Of a stretch of 10,400 bases of DNA, positions 1 to 6,472 are shown one piece after another. The DNA lies in the NCBI GenBank assembly GCA_051745305.1, contig JBNJDY010000056.1, positions 1 through 10,400 of the forward strand, in the 5' to 3' direction. Under the pieces are notes generated by a model, which saw nothing but the letters and a program-made list of their open reading frames with translations, searched no databases and was not told the origin of the DNA. The stretch's first letter is position 1. Each line of letters begins with the position of its first letter. A program made the translations under genes and the position numbers. Origin of the DNA: Saliniplasma sp051745305. GTDB lineage: Archaea > Thermoplasmatota > Thermoplasmata > Halarchaeoplasmatales > Halarchaeoplasmataceae.

Positions 1-882
1 CGAGATGAATCCGGTTAAGAAGTTAGGCATGTACCATGGAGTGTAACCTCCTTTCGGGTAGTTGATTTTGATATCGAAATCATCGGGAGTGAGGTTGGTG
101 TATGTGATCTCGTCTAGATCTTTTATCGTTTTTACTTTGTTTATGGGAACACCCACCGAACGGCACGCAGCCGCATCTAGAGAAGTGGAATCAGATGATG
201 CAAGTACCATATTCGTTTTGATAAGTTCTCCACCGCTGCCCGGACCCTGTCCCTGCATACCGTAGATACCGTCCATTATCGAGATCCTCGGGTTGACGGC
301 GTCGTTGACGTCACGCAGCATCTTGGAGAACTTGTCCAGTCCTCGGTACTGACCATGATAAGCGGATTTTGTTAAACCGTGAACGCATCCGAACATGTTT
401 TTGACAGCTCCGGTGTAAACTGTGAACATGTGTGTTTTGAGTTTAGGTAGATTGATGACACCGTCAACGTCCTGGATGATCCCTATAGCGTCTATAGATT
501 TTATCACGTCACCAGGCGGGAAATCTATCGGGTACATGCTGGTATCGTAATTGAGTTCTGCATCGGTCTCCTCTTCGATCCTATCCCACCCGGCCTTTCG
601 GTACATCCTTTTCAAGATAGTTTCCTTCATAGGTCCGCCGGGACTGTCGCCCACTATCACGTTGACTCCGGCCTCTTCCAGTATCTTGACTACCGCGATG
701 ATGAAATCCGGATGGGTGTTGATAGCTTTCTCGGGACTGTCACCCCTTAACAGATTTGGTTTTACCAGTAATGTTTCACCCTCTTTGACGAAGTTCTTGA
801 TCCCTCCCAGGGAGTCGATACCCTCTTTTATGACCGGTTCGACCTTTTCGTAACTACTGCATCGGTCTAAAAATACTTTCAT
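1..882 (-). CDS. DUF362 domain protein, C-terminus cut off by window edge
   Basis: The frame is open from an ATG at 882-880 to the window edge (294 codons, no stop), so the protein is partial. I recognise the DUF362 family from VKPNL (about residues 40-44), VGDSPGG (77-83), NLPKLKTH (144-151), VKNMFGC (160-166), a glycine-rich MDGIYGMQGQGPGSG stretch (203-217) and DSTSLDAAAC (231-240). DUF362 proteins have no firmly assigned reaction. Many carry a C-terminal [4Fe-4S] ferredoxin domain, which here would lie outside the window. No signal peptide or membrane segment is seen. A GGAG ribosome-binding site (891-888) sits five bases before the ATG and supports this start. The gene is divergent from hypC across 46 bp. 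Family confidence is high; function is unknown. Confidence 0.9.
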   Translation of the reverse strand, partial: MKVFLDRCSSYEKVEPVIKEGIDSLGGIKNFVKEGETLLVKPNLLRGDSPEKAINTHPDFIIAVVKILEEAGVNVIVGDSPGGPMKETILKRMYRKAGWDRIEEETDAELNYDTSMYPIDFPPGDVIKSIDAIGIIQDVDGVINLPKLKTHMFTVYTGAVKNMFGCVHGLTKSAYHGQYRGLDKFSKMLRDVNDAVNPRISIMDGIYGMQGQGPGSGGELIKTNMVLASSDSTSLDAAACRSVGVPINKVKTIKDLDEITYTNLTPDDFDIKINYPKGGYTPWYMPNFLTGFIS

Positions 883-897
883 ATATACTCCACAAGG

Positions 898-909
898 TTT
901 ATATTATAA
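898..909. promoter_or_regulatory. Single TATA element between divergent DUF362 and hypC genes
   Basis: The 46-bp gap (883-928) holds one strong A/T element, TTTATATTATAA, which resembles a TATA box on both strands. Its centre is about 25 nt upstream of the hypC ATG, the distance expected for a leaderless archaeal transcript, and no Shine-Dalgarno precedes hypC. On the minus strand it is about 22 nt from the DUF362 ATG, which is tight because DUF362 has a GGAG site that would need a leader. DUF362 may therefore use a weaker A/T stretch around 911-918. The assignment to hypC is the surer half. Confidence 0.55.
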
Positions 910-928
910 GTATTTTGTAGACGTAGAT

Positions 929-1165
929 ATGTGCCTAGCAGTTCCTGGAAAGATCCGGAAGATAGATGGTGACGATGCTGAGATAGATTTCGGAGGAGTC
1001 ACCAGATCCGCTAACGTTTCTTTGGTGGATGTTGAAGTCGGAGATTACGTTATAGTCCACGCAGGATACGCTATCCAGTATCTTGATGAAGAAGAGGCTA
1101 GGAAGAGCTTGGAAGCCTGGGACGAAGTCATCAAAGCTCAAGCTGAATTCGAGAAAAATCAATAA
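929..1165 (+). CDS. hypC: HypC/HupF hydrogenase maturation chaperone
   Basis: This 78-residue protein begins with the diagnostic MCLAVPGKI. Cys2 is the residue that HypC proteins use to carry the Fe(CN)2CO group with HypD and to hold the [NiFe]-hydrogenase large-subunit precursor. Further family features are DFGGVTR (about 21-27), VSLVDVEVGDYVIVHAGYAI (30-49) and a charged helical C-terminus; the length is normal. It is the only gene on the plus strand in the window, is preceded by a TATA element at leaderless spacing and is followed by a hairpin/T-tract. No hypABDEF or hydrogenase structural gene is visible here, so it is an isolated hypC as far as can be seen. It acts in the cytoplasm. Family assignment is very secure. 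Confidence 0.97.
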   Translation: MCLAVPGKIRKIDGDDAEIDFGGVTRSANVSLVDVEVGDYVIVHAGYAIQYLDEEEARKSLEAWDEVIKAQAEFEKNQ

Positions 1166-1204
1166 TAATTTGAAATATCTTTTAGTGTCACCTGTTATTT
1201 AGTG

Positions 1205-1225
1205 ATGGGAATACCCATATTTTTT
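1205..1225 (+). terminator. Hairpin plus T-tract downstream of hypC
   Basis: A perfect 5-bp stem ATGGG/CCCAT with an AATA loop (1205-1218) is followed after one base by six T (1220-1225), 40 bp past the hypC stop. It lies in the 76-bp convergent gap before the 3' end of the AAA ATPase gene. Archaeal termination relies mainly on the T-tract. The stem is symmetric, but no T-tract serves the minus strand here. Confidence 0.5.
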
Positions 1226-1241
1226 GTAGGCATCTCCGATC

Positions 1242-2579
1242 TCAAGCCTTCATTATATCTTCAAGTTCGAACAAGTGTAGATCGCTATCTTCGAAATCCG
1301 ACACTTCTTTTCCCACTATAACGTAAGAAACTTCTTTATAGTCTTCGAACGGTGTTTTTTTATCTTTTAAGCTATCTAGAATCTTCGAGATATCGGATCT
1401 ATCTAAACTGCTCCACTTTACTTCACATTTGAACAACCTATCTTCACTTTCAGCGATTATGTCGATCTCTGTACCCTTGTACCACCAACGGCCATAATCT
1501 ACCACAGGTAAACCTAATTTATGGATATTGGCTTTAACCAGTCTTTCATACAACCTCCCGAGATAACGATCGTAGTCCTGCTTGATCTTCTTTAGTGTGT
1601 CATCTCCGTTACCCTTTATTATGAGTCCACGGTGCGGATAAATAAATTTGAAATAAAAGGACATCAGATTATCTATTACTACATATCTCGTATCTCTAGA
1701 TTTTTCTATAGATTTCCCATAAGGTACCTCTTTCTTAACTATCCTGAGCCTTTCTAACCTTGAGAGATACCTAGGTAAATCGGTGACTGGACGATGGACC
1801 TCGTCAGCTATCTTTCCCAATCTGTGTTTACCCCCGCTTATAGCCTTCAGGATCATTCTGTATGTAGAGGGCTCTCTTAATTCTTGTTGTAAAATGAAGT
1901 TAGGCTCGGAGAACATATACTCATCCTGGTTGAAAAAATTATCAGATATATTCTCCCAAATACTTTTAGAATCATCGAACCGCTGTAGATATGCTGGTAT
2001 CCCTCCACACACACCGTAAACCCTTACTAAATCCTCATTCGAGTAATTTGGAAGGAAATCTTTGTAGCTTTGAATAGGCAGCCCTTTGACCTCCATCTGT
2101 CTAGTACGCCTTCCGAAAAGAGGGCTTTTATAATCAAGGACCTCATTCTCCATTATAGAAATGCTCGAGCCTATGAGGATGAGGACAATGTCTTCTTCGA
2201 AGAGCTTCTCATCCCATAGTTTCTGGAAATGAGACAGTATCCTGTCTTCACCCTGTATCAGATATGGAAACTCGTCGATGGCTATTATGACTCTTTCGTC
2301 AAAACCTTGGAAGGCGAATTCAAAGGCATCATTCCAGTTTTCTACATCAGGTGGAAATCTATCGAACTCGTCTGCAACCTGTGCTGTGAAGTCCAAGGCC
2401 TGCTGTTTCAAAGGTAATTTCTCAGCTAGATAATATATCACTGGGTACTTTTTTGCGAGTTGTTTGACCAAAGAGGTCTTTCCGATCCTCCGTCTACCAT
2501 AGATCACTACGAATTCAGATCTGTCGCTTTCGTAGGCTTTCTTGAGAGTCTCTAACTCCTTTTCTCTATCAGCGAACAT
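1242..2579 (-). CDS. Archaeal AAA ATPase (ATPase_2/DUF234 type) with PD-(D/E)XK-like C-terminus
   Basis: This 445-residue protein has the usual length and order of the archaeal ATPase_2 + DUF234 family. The Walker A motif is GRRRIGKT (28-35), Walker B is VIIAIDEF (97-104) and a sensor-1-like strand is VLILIGSSIS (132-141). A winged-helix-like segment follows at about 240-285 (RLGKIADEVHRPVTDLPRYLSRLERLRIV). The C-terminal domain (about 330-445) has GRWWYKGTEIDIIA and CEVKW, giving a D373...E386-x-K388 arrangement typical of PD-(D/E)XK nucleases and of DUF234. The cellular role of the family is unknown; DNA handling or defence has been suggested from the fold. It stands alone: hypC converges on it and the thermosome gene upstream has its own terminator. 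There is no Shine-Dalgarno, and a symmetric operator sits just before the start, so it is probably tightly controlled. Confidence 0.9.
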   Translation of the reverse strand: MFADREKELETLKKAYESDRSEFVVIYGRRRIGKTSLVKQLAKKYPVIYYLAEKLPLKQQALDFTAQVADEFDRFPPDVENWNDAFEFAFQGFDERVIIAIDEFPYLIQGEDRILSHFQKLWDEKLFEEDIVLILIGSSISIMENEVLDYKSPLFGRRTRQMEVKGLPIQSYKDFLPNYSNEDLVRVYGVCGGIPAYLQRFDDSKSIWENISDNFFNQDEYMFSEPNFILQQELREPSTYRMILKAISGGKHRLGKIADEVHRPVTDLPRYLSRLERLRIVKKEVPYGKSIEKSRDTRYVVIDNLMSFYFKFIYPHRGLIIKGNGDDTLKKIKQDYDRYLGRLYERLVKANIHKLGLPVVDYGRWWYKGTEIDIIAESEDRLFKCEVKWSSLDRSDISKILDSLKDKKTPFEDYKEVSYVIVGKEVSDFEDSDLHLFELEDIMKA

Positions 2580-2590
2580 AATATGAACGT

Positions 2591-2612
2591 AATCATTATG
2601 ATTGTAATCATA
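2591..2612. promoter_or_regulatory. Three-half-site palindromic operator before the AAA ATPase gene
   Basis: Three copies of the half-site AATCAT/ATGATT lie in alternating orientation. AATCAT (2591-2596) and ATGATT (2598-2603) form a 13-nt palindrome around one T. TATGATT (2597-2603) and AATCATA (2606-2612) form a second palindrome with 7-nt arms and a GT spacer. The octamer GTAATCAT also occurs twice (2589-2596 and 2604-2611), 15 bp apart. The array ends about 10 nt upstream of the ATG, between the TATA-like element and the likely transcription start. That is a classic site for an archaeal repressor; the regulator is unknown. Confidence 0.6.
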
Positions 2613-2620
2613 TTAATAAT
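2611..2620 (-). promoter_or_regulatory. TATA-like element of the AAA ATPase gene
   Basis: The minus strand reads ATTATTAATA, centred about 36 nt upstream of the ATG. Initiation about 26 nt downstream would leave a leader of roughly 10 nt without a Shine-Dalgarno. The element abuts or overlaps the palindromic operator, so operator occupancy would interfere with promoter recognition. Confidence 0.45.
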
Positions 2621-2668
2621 CTTGGGTTAAAGGTGTCTAAAAAGTTCTCATCTGATGCGAACAATAAT

Positions 2669-2676
2669 AAAAAAAA
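2669..2676 (-). terminator. T8 tract downstream of thermosome gene
   Basis: Eight A on the plus strand read as TTTTTTTT on the minus strand, 33 bp beyond the thermosome stop. The surrounding 60 bp are A/T-rich. No convincing GC stem precedes it, which fits U-tract-dependent archaeal termination. Confidence 0.5.
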
Positions 2677-2708
2677 GAGTTTTTAGGTTAAGTGTTTTTT
2701 ATCTGAGT

Positions 2709-4382
2709 TTACATTCCTGGAGGCATTCCGCCGCCCATTCCACCGGGCATACCACCGGGTGCTCCGCCGGGTCCTCCTGGAGGTCCACCGGCATCTCCGC
2801 CGTCACCTTTTGAAGCGACAACGTCGTCTATCCTTAGTATCATATCGGTTACTTCTGTAGCGGATTCTATGGCCTGTTTCTTGACTCTTAGAGGTTCGAT
2901 TATCTGTGCTTCGAACATATCCTCGATCTTTTCATTTTGGAGGTTTATACCGTGGTACTTTTTACCTTCTTTTTCGTGGGCTGCGTTGATCTCCATGAGT
3001 ATGTCGATACCGTCCAAACCAGCGTTTTCAGCCAATGTTCTTGGTATAACGGTTAGTGAGTCTGCGAAGGCTTCGATAGCCAACTGTTCCCTACCTTTGA
3101 TGGTTCCAGCGTAATCCTGTATCCTGTTACTGAGTTCGATGGAAGTAGCGCCTCCTCCTGGGAGTATCGCTTCGTCTTCGATGGCAACACCTAGAACTTT
3201 TAGAGCGTCCTCAACGGCACGTTCTAACTCGTCTACTACGTGATCTGTTCCTCCTCTTAGAAGCAGTGAAACCGACTTACCGTCTTCGGTTCCCTCTATA
3301 AAGGTCATGGTCTTGCCGGATATCACCTTTTCACCAACGTGTTCAGCTTTACCGAGGTCTTCCGGTTCAAGGTCTACCAAGTTGGTCACGATACTTGCAC
3401 CGGTAGATTTAGCGAGTTTCTTCATATCAGATTTCTTGACCCTTCTGATGGCGAATATCCCTTCTTTTGCAAGGTAATGTTGAGCGAGATCGTCGACACC
3501 TTTTTGACATAATACGACGTTGGCACCGCTCTCTTTGATCTTGTTGACCATCTCTTTTATGGATTCCTCTTCCTGTTCTATGAACTGCTGCATCTGATCT
3601 GTATCTGTGATGGTGATCTCTGCGTCGGTCTCTGTTTCCTTGATCTCGATGGCTGAATTTATTAGAGCGATCTTTGCATTTTTGATCTCCTTTGGCATCC
3701 CGTCGTGTAATCTATCTTTATCGAGGATTATTCCGTCGACCAGTTCTGATTTATCGACTGTAGCACCAGTGACCTTCTCGACTTTGATGTTATCTATGTC
3801 AACTGAGTAATTTCCGTTCTCCTTTTCTGCGATCTGAGTCACAGCTCTTACTGCAAGATCGGCTACGTAGTGCCTGTCCATCTCTATGGATTTTCCTGTC
3901 ATGGCCGTAGTAGCGATGTCTATCAATTTTTCCTGATCGTCTATCGAGATAGGTTTCTTGATATCATCTAAGACCTCAACGGCTTTACTGGAAGCCATCC
4001 TGTAACCTTTAGCTATCGTGGATGGATGGATATCTTTATCGAGCAGATCTTCCGATTTCTTTAAAAGTTCTCCTGCTAAAACCACTGCTGAAGTCGTTCC
4101 GTCGCCGCACTCATCATCTTGAGTCTCTGCGACTTCGATGACCATCTTGGCAGCTGGATGTTCGATATCCATATCCTTCAACATGGTTACGCCGTCGTTG
4201 GTGATCGTAACATCACCTATATTGTCCACAAGCATCTTGTCCATACCTTTTGGACCAAGAGTAGTGCGGACAACGTCTGCTATAGCTTTGGCGGCCTCTA
4301 TGTTCTTCTTCTGTGCATCCTTTCCTCTTTCTCTTTTAGTATCTTCAGATAATACGAGTACAGGTTGTTGTCCTGGTTGCAT
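2709..4382 (-). CDS. ths: Thermosome subunit (group II chaperonin)
   Basis: This 557-residue protein is full length for an archaeal group II chaperonin, the cytoplasmic double-ring ATPase that folds proteins inside a chamber closed by its own helical protrusions. Family motifs are VRTTLGPKGMDKMLVD (about 38-53), DVTITNDG (57-64), the ATPase motif GDGTTS (93-98, catalytic Asp94), PGGGA (about 408-412), NAGLDGIDIL (about 453-462, with the second conserved Asp) and a Gly/Pro/Met-rich tail (about 526-557) ending MGGGMPPGM. The position that is Glu in the usual GGGAxE motif is Ser here (GGGATSIEL). The start is set by a TATA box about 38 nt upstream, a weak GGAATGA before the ATG, and an N-terminus of normal family length. 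Only one subunit gene is visible, so alpha or beta type cannot be assigned. It forms its own transcription unit. Confidence 0.97.
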   Translation of the reverse strand: MQPGQQPVLVLSEDTKRERGKDAQKKNIEAAKAIADVVRTTLGPKGMDKMLVDNIGDVTITNDGVTMLKDMDIEHPAAKMVIEVAETQDDECGDGTTSAVVLAGELLKKSEDLLDKDIHPSTIAKGYRMASSKAVEVLDDIKKPISIDDQEKLIDIATTAMTGKSIEMDRHYVADLAVRAVTQIAEKENGNYSVDIDNIKVEKVTGATVDKSELVDGIILDKDRLHDGMPKEIKNAKIALINSAIEIKETETDAEITITDTDQMQQFIEQEEESIKEMVNKIKESGANVVLCQKGVDDLAQHYLAKEGIFAIRRVKKSDMKKLAKSTGASIVTNLVDLEPEDLGKAEHVGEKVISGKTMTFIEGTEDGKSVSLLLRGGTDHVVDELERAVEDALKVLGVAIEDEAILPGGGATSIELSNRIQDYAGTIKGREQLAIEAFADSLTVIPRTLAENAGLDGIDILMEINAAHEKEGKKYHGINLQNEKIEDMFEAQIIEPLRVKKQAIESATEVTDMILRIDDVVASKGDGGDAGGPPGGPGGAPGGMPGGMGGGMPPGM

Positions 4383-4414
4383 GTTATCATTCCGTTTTCA
4401 TATTTTTAGAGGTT

Positions 4415-4426
4415 CTATAAATAATT
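4415..4426 (-). promoter_or_regulatory. TATA box of the thermosome gene
   Basis: The minus strand reads AATTATTTATAG, centred about 38 nt upstream of the thermosome ATG. This predicts a leader of about 10-12 nt containing GGAATGA. An A-rich stretch lies on the upstream side where a BRE would be. Confidence 0.55.
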
Positions 4427-4439
4427 TTTGTATTGGTGG

Positions 4440-4451
4440 AGTTCATGAACT
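4440..4451. promoter_or_regulatory. Perfect 12-bp palindrome upstream of thermosome promoter
   Basis: AGTTCATGAACT is a perfect inverted repeat with no spacer. It is about 14 bp upstream of the thermosome TATA element and lies in the 103-bp gap between the KaiC-like gene's stop and the thermosome start. Its place upstream of the TATA/BRE suits an activator, or a regulator of heat-shock expression. I cannot match it to a known regulator's site. Confidence 0.45.
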
Positions 4452-4469
4452 AATATACTGGTCTAATAT

Positions 4470-4475
4470 AAAAAA
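4470..4475 (-). terminator. T6 tract after the KaiC-like ATPase gene
   Basis: The minus strand reads CCTTTTTTATATT starting about 10 bp past the TAA stop (4488-4486). It probably ends the pseudo-ATPase/ATPase transcript before the thermosome promoter region. There is no strong stem. Confidence 0.4.
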
Positions 4476-4485
4476 GGAAGTTGTG

Positions 4486-5169
4486 TTAGAATCGAGATTT
4501 CAGCACTATCAACCCACCTTCTTTGGTCAATCGTATCGGTTGTTTTCCCGTGGTGTGATCCGTCCCCCTCATCTTCAAGACTTCAAGATACTTTCTTCTA
4601 GCCTTCTCTTCTTCGGGCATTGTCAGCAGTATTACAGAATCTACCGCGTAGGTGATCTGTTTCGGATAATTTTCTTTCGGTGAGATCTCCCCTGTGAGAA
4701 CGGTGACCGCCTGCCAATTTTTCAACAGGTTCATCAGATCGAAAAGGAAGCTCCTGTACTTCTCTTTTAAGAAGGTCTCAACGACGGTTATCGGGTCAAT
4801 GACTATACGCTGGGGCATGACCTCTGCGATCTTGTTGTTCATGAATTCGAGTATATCATCGTAGTCTCCGTCCTGAAGGATCCGACCCATATCTTCGTAT
4901 TTGATCTCGTTACCGAAGTAATCCTTGTCGATGAAATCGAACTGGCTAGCATATCTCAACATCCACTGTGTCGGCTCGCTGAGAGTGGTGAAGAAAAGGC
5001 CTTGTTCACCTTTTTTAGCACCCTCCACTAAAAAGTTCATGGCGAATGTGGTTTTACCGGTTCCTGCACTTCCAGCAACCAGTGCAACCGATGGGAATGG
5101 GAACCCTCCTTCGATCATCTTGTCTAGTCCGTCTACACCTGTCTCGATCCTACTGAATCCATTACTCAT
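4486..5169 (-). CDS. KaiC/RAD55-like RecA-superfamily ATPase
   Basis: This 227-residue, single-domain KaiC-like ATPase starts in the usual way (FSRIETGVDGLDKMIEGGFP, 5-24). Walker A is GSAGTGKT (33-40), followed by FLVEGAKKGEQGLFFTTLSEP (46-66), where a single Glu65 occupies the place of the paired catalytic glutamates of KaiC. Walker B is RIVIDP (121-126), and KMRGTDHTTG (199-208) matches the family's KMRGT-H motif. Archaeal members of this family are often regulatory or signalling ATPases; the substrate cannot be told. It has a strong ribosome-binding site and overlaps the stop of the upstream gene (ATGA), whose protein looks like a degenerate paralogue. The two products are therefore likely made together and may form a hetero-oligomer (inference). 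Confidence 0.92.
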   Translation of the reverse strand: MSNGFSRIETGVDGLDKMIEGGFPFPSVALVAGSAGTGKTTFAMNFLVEGAKKGEQGLFFTTLSEPTQWMLRYASQFDFIDKDYFGNEIKYEDMGRILQDGDYDDILEFMNNKIAEVMPQRIVIDPITVVETFLKEKYRSFLFDLMNLLKNWQAVTVLTGEISPKENYPKQITYAVDSVILLTMPEEEKARRKYLEVLKMRGTDHTTGKQPIRLTKEGGLIVLKSRF

Positions 5170-5774
5170 CTTGATACCTCCTCTTGGATAGTTTTAATAT
5201 CTATTTTATAATCAAACAGCTCGTTAATTATTTCACTCAATTCCGGGTTAGATTCCGGGTCGATGGTCACCCCAGCTAGGACGTGAGGGTGTTTATCGGT
5301 AAATTCTTTGAATTTTATGATGAATTCTTTTACTTTCGCAGTTCTATTGTAGTTAAGCATGGTTGCTATATTGTCTATCACTATGAAATCAATATCATCT
5401 ATCCTTAAGAACTCTCCGTTGTGTTCTTTCAAGTAGTGAAAAAGGTCTCCCACGTGGAAAGCGTCTTCTAGGAAATCTACGTTTCCTTCAGTGTTCTTTT
5501 TTTCACCGGACATCCGGGTTACCGCATCGATAAACCAGAGATCATCCTGGTCGACATCATGTATCTTCAGTAAGTATGACATGTACTGGTGTGGTCTATC
5601 TAGTGAAACGAAAAGTCCTTTCTCCCCCTCTATCTCCATCAAACCCTTCAATAGGAGAAGATTGGTTTTAGCGATCTTTGTGAAATTGGCGTTGAAAACC
5701 ACGGCACCTCGGTTCTCTATTTCTTTCAACTCTTTGAAAATTTTATCGATGACGTTCAGGTCATGTGGGTTCAT
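5166..5774 (-). CDS. Degenerate RecA/KaiC-like protein lacking a P-loop (pseudo-ATPase)
   Basis: This 202-residue protein reads like a shrunken copy of the KaiC-like ATPase encoded directly after it. Residues 25-70 (VVFNANFTKIAKTNLLLLKGL, then EGEKGLFVSLDRPHQYMSYLL) line up with the Walker A region of the neighbour, and FIVIDNI (130-136) lines up with its Walker B. In the P-loop all glycines are gone: NFTKIAKT stands where the neighbour has GSAGTGKT, although the Lys-Thr pair remains. The C-terminal KMRGT-H motif is absent. The ATG at 5774 is preceded by GAGGTGA, supporting this start. The stop overlaps the next ATG as ATGA. A regulatory or scaffold subunit for the active ATPase is the natural inference; no function is known to me. 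Confidence 0.8.
   Translation of the reverse strand: MNPHDLNVIDKIFKELKEIENRGAVVFNANFTKIAKTNLLLLKGLMEIEGEKGLFVSLDRPHQYMSYLLKIHDVDQDDLWFIDAVTRMSGEKKNTEGNVDFLEDAFHVGDLFHYLKEHNGEFLRIDDIDFIVIDNIATMLNYNRTAKVKEFIIKFKEFTDKHPHVLAGVTIDPESNPELSEIINELFDYKIDIKTIQEEVSR
5176..5183 (-). promoter_or_regulatory. Strong ribosome-binding site within the pseudo-ATPase gene
   Basis: GAGGAGGT lies six bases before the ATG of the KaiC-like ATPase, inside the last codons of the preceding gene. It fixes the ATPase start at 5169 and should give it efficient translation independent of pure coupling. Confidence 0.75.
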
Positions 5775-5833
5775 ATCTTCACCTCGTAAACGTGTTACAG
5801 TTCTGTAGTCTCTTTACCTAAAACATTGGATCG

Positions 5834-5841
5834 ATATTTAT
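5834..5841 (-). promoter_or_regulatory. TATA-like element for the pseudo-ATPase/ATPase pair
   Basis: The minus strand reads ATAAATAT, centred about 63 nt upstream of the ATG at 5774, inside the 80-bp gap after the glycosyltransferase gene. Initiation about 26 nt downstream would leave a leader of about 35 nt that includes the GAGGTGA ribosome-binding site. There is no clear T-tract after the glycosyltransferase gene, so read-through from the upstream operon is also possible. Confidence 0.4.
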
Positions 5842-5854
5842 CCTTTTTGTATTA

Positions 5855-6472
5855 TTATCTTGACGGTTTAACCAATTCTTTCAAAACCAGTAACAACTGT
5901 GGTATATGATTCCATGCAGGGCGTTTTGGTTTTTTTACAGACCTTGTAGGTGCCGGTACTTCCGTCATCCTAGCACCGTATGAAAGACTTTCCAGAGCTA
6001 ACAAGCCGCATGTACAATATCCTTTAAGTTCTAACCTCTTCGCTAGGTCGGAATCGATAGCTCTGAACCCTGTACCGCTGTCGTGGATATCTACTTTCTT
6101 TTTGACCATTCTCGATATCAGCCGTTCTGAAGGTCTAGGTATTTTCTCTCTACTTCCAAAAACTAGGTCGGCTCTATCTTGATGTATAGGTTCGATCAAA
6201 GACGGTATGTAAGACGGGTCGTGTTCCCCATCGGCATCCAAGGTTACTATTATATCGCCTTCAGCTCTGGCGAATCCATTTTTTAGTGAATCGATATAAC
6301 CTAAATTTTTCGGGTTCACTATGAGTTCAGCGTATTTACATGCTATTCTAGGTGTGCTGTCCATTGAAGCGTCATCTACTACTATGATCTCATCAACATA
6401 AGGTTCTGTCTCTAAAAGAACATCCTCGATACGTTTTTCCTCATTATAAGCCGGTATCACTGCGGATATCAT
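5855..6472 (-). CDS. Family 2 glycosyltransferase (dolichyl-phosphate sugar synthase-like)
   Basis: The 205-residue protein has the GT-A fold signatures of family GT2: AVIPAYNEE (4-12), IIVVDDASMDST (29-40), NLGY (56-59), the metal/nucleotide-binding LDADGEHDP (78-86), VFGSRE (104-109) and DSGTGFRAI (131-139), as in dolichyl- or polyprenyl-phosphate mannose/glucose synthases. There is no C-terminal membrane domain, so it is a short soluble or peripheral enzyme that probably passes a sugar from a nucleotide carrier to a lipid-phosphate or glycan acceptor at the inner membrane face. The ATG overlaps the stop of the thioredoxin gene (ATGA) and has no clear ribosome-binding site, which points to translational coupling. 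It is the last gene of the four-gene operon. Donor and acceptor are unknown. Confidence 0.9.
   Translation of the reverse strand: MISAVIPAYNEEKRIEDVLLETEPYVDEIIVVDDASMDSTPRIACKYAELIVNPKNLGYIDSLKNGFARAEGDIIVTLDADGEHDPSYIPSLIEPIHQDRADLVFGSREKIPRPSERLISRMVKKKVDIHDSGTGFRAIDSDLAKRLELKGYCTCGLLALESLSYGARMTEVPAPTRSVKKPKRPAWNHIPQLLLVLKELVKPSR

Noticed and set aside
551..853. Plus-strand frame of 100 codons
   Set aside because: It is antisense to the DUF362 gene, whose conserved motifs (VGDSPGG, VKPNL) fall in the overlapped part.
935..1162. Minus-strand frame of 75 codons opposite hypC
   Set aside because: hypC on the plus strand has the diagnostic MCLAVPGKI; the opposite frame has no recognisable feature.
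2645..2710. Possible box C/D-like small RNA (CTGATG near 2650 and CTGA near 2703)
   Set aside because: No proper RTGATGA box C, no D'/C' pair, and the sequence between is low-complexity A/T. The T8 terminator explains the region better.
2712..2815. GC-rich repetitive DNA at the thermosome 3' end
   Set aside because: It is the coding sequence of the Gly/Pro/Met-rich tail normal for thermosomes, not a separate repeat element.
4138..4683. Plus-strand frame of 181 codons spanning the thermosome 5' end, the intergenic gap and the KaiC-like 3' end
   Set aside because: It runs antisense to two secure genes, and its Ser/Ile/Phe-rich translation has no family features or ribosome-binding site. It is a chance opposite-strand frame.
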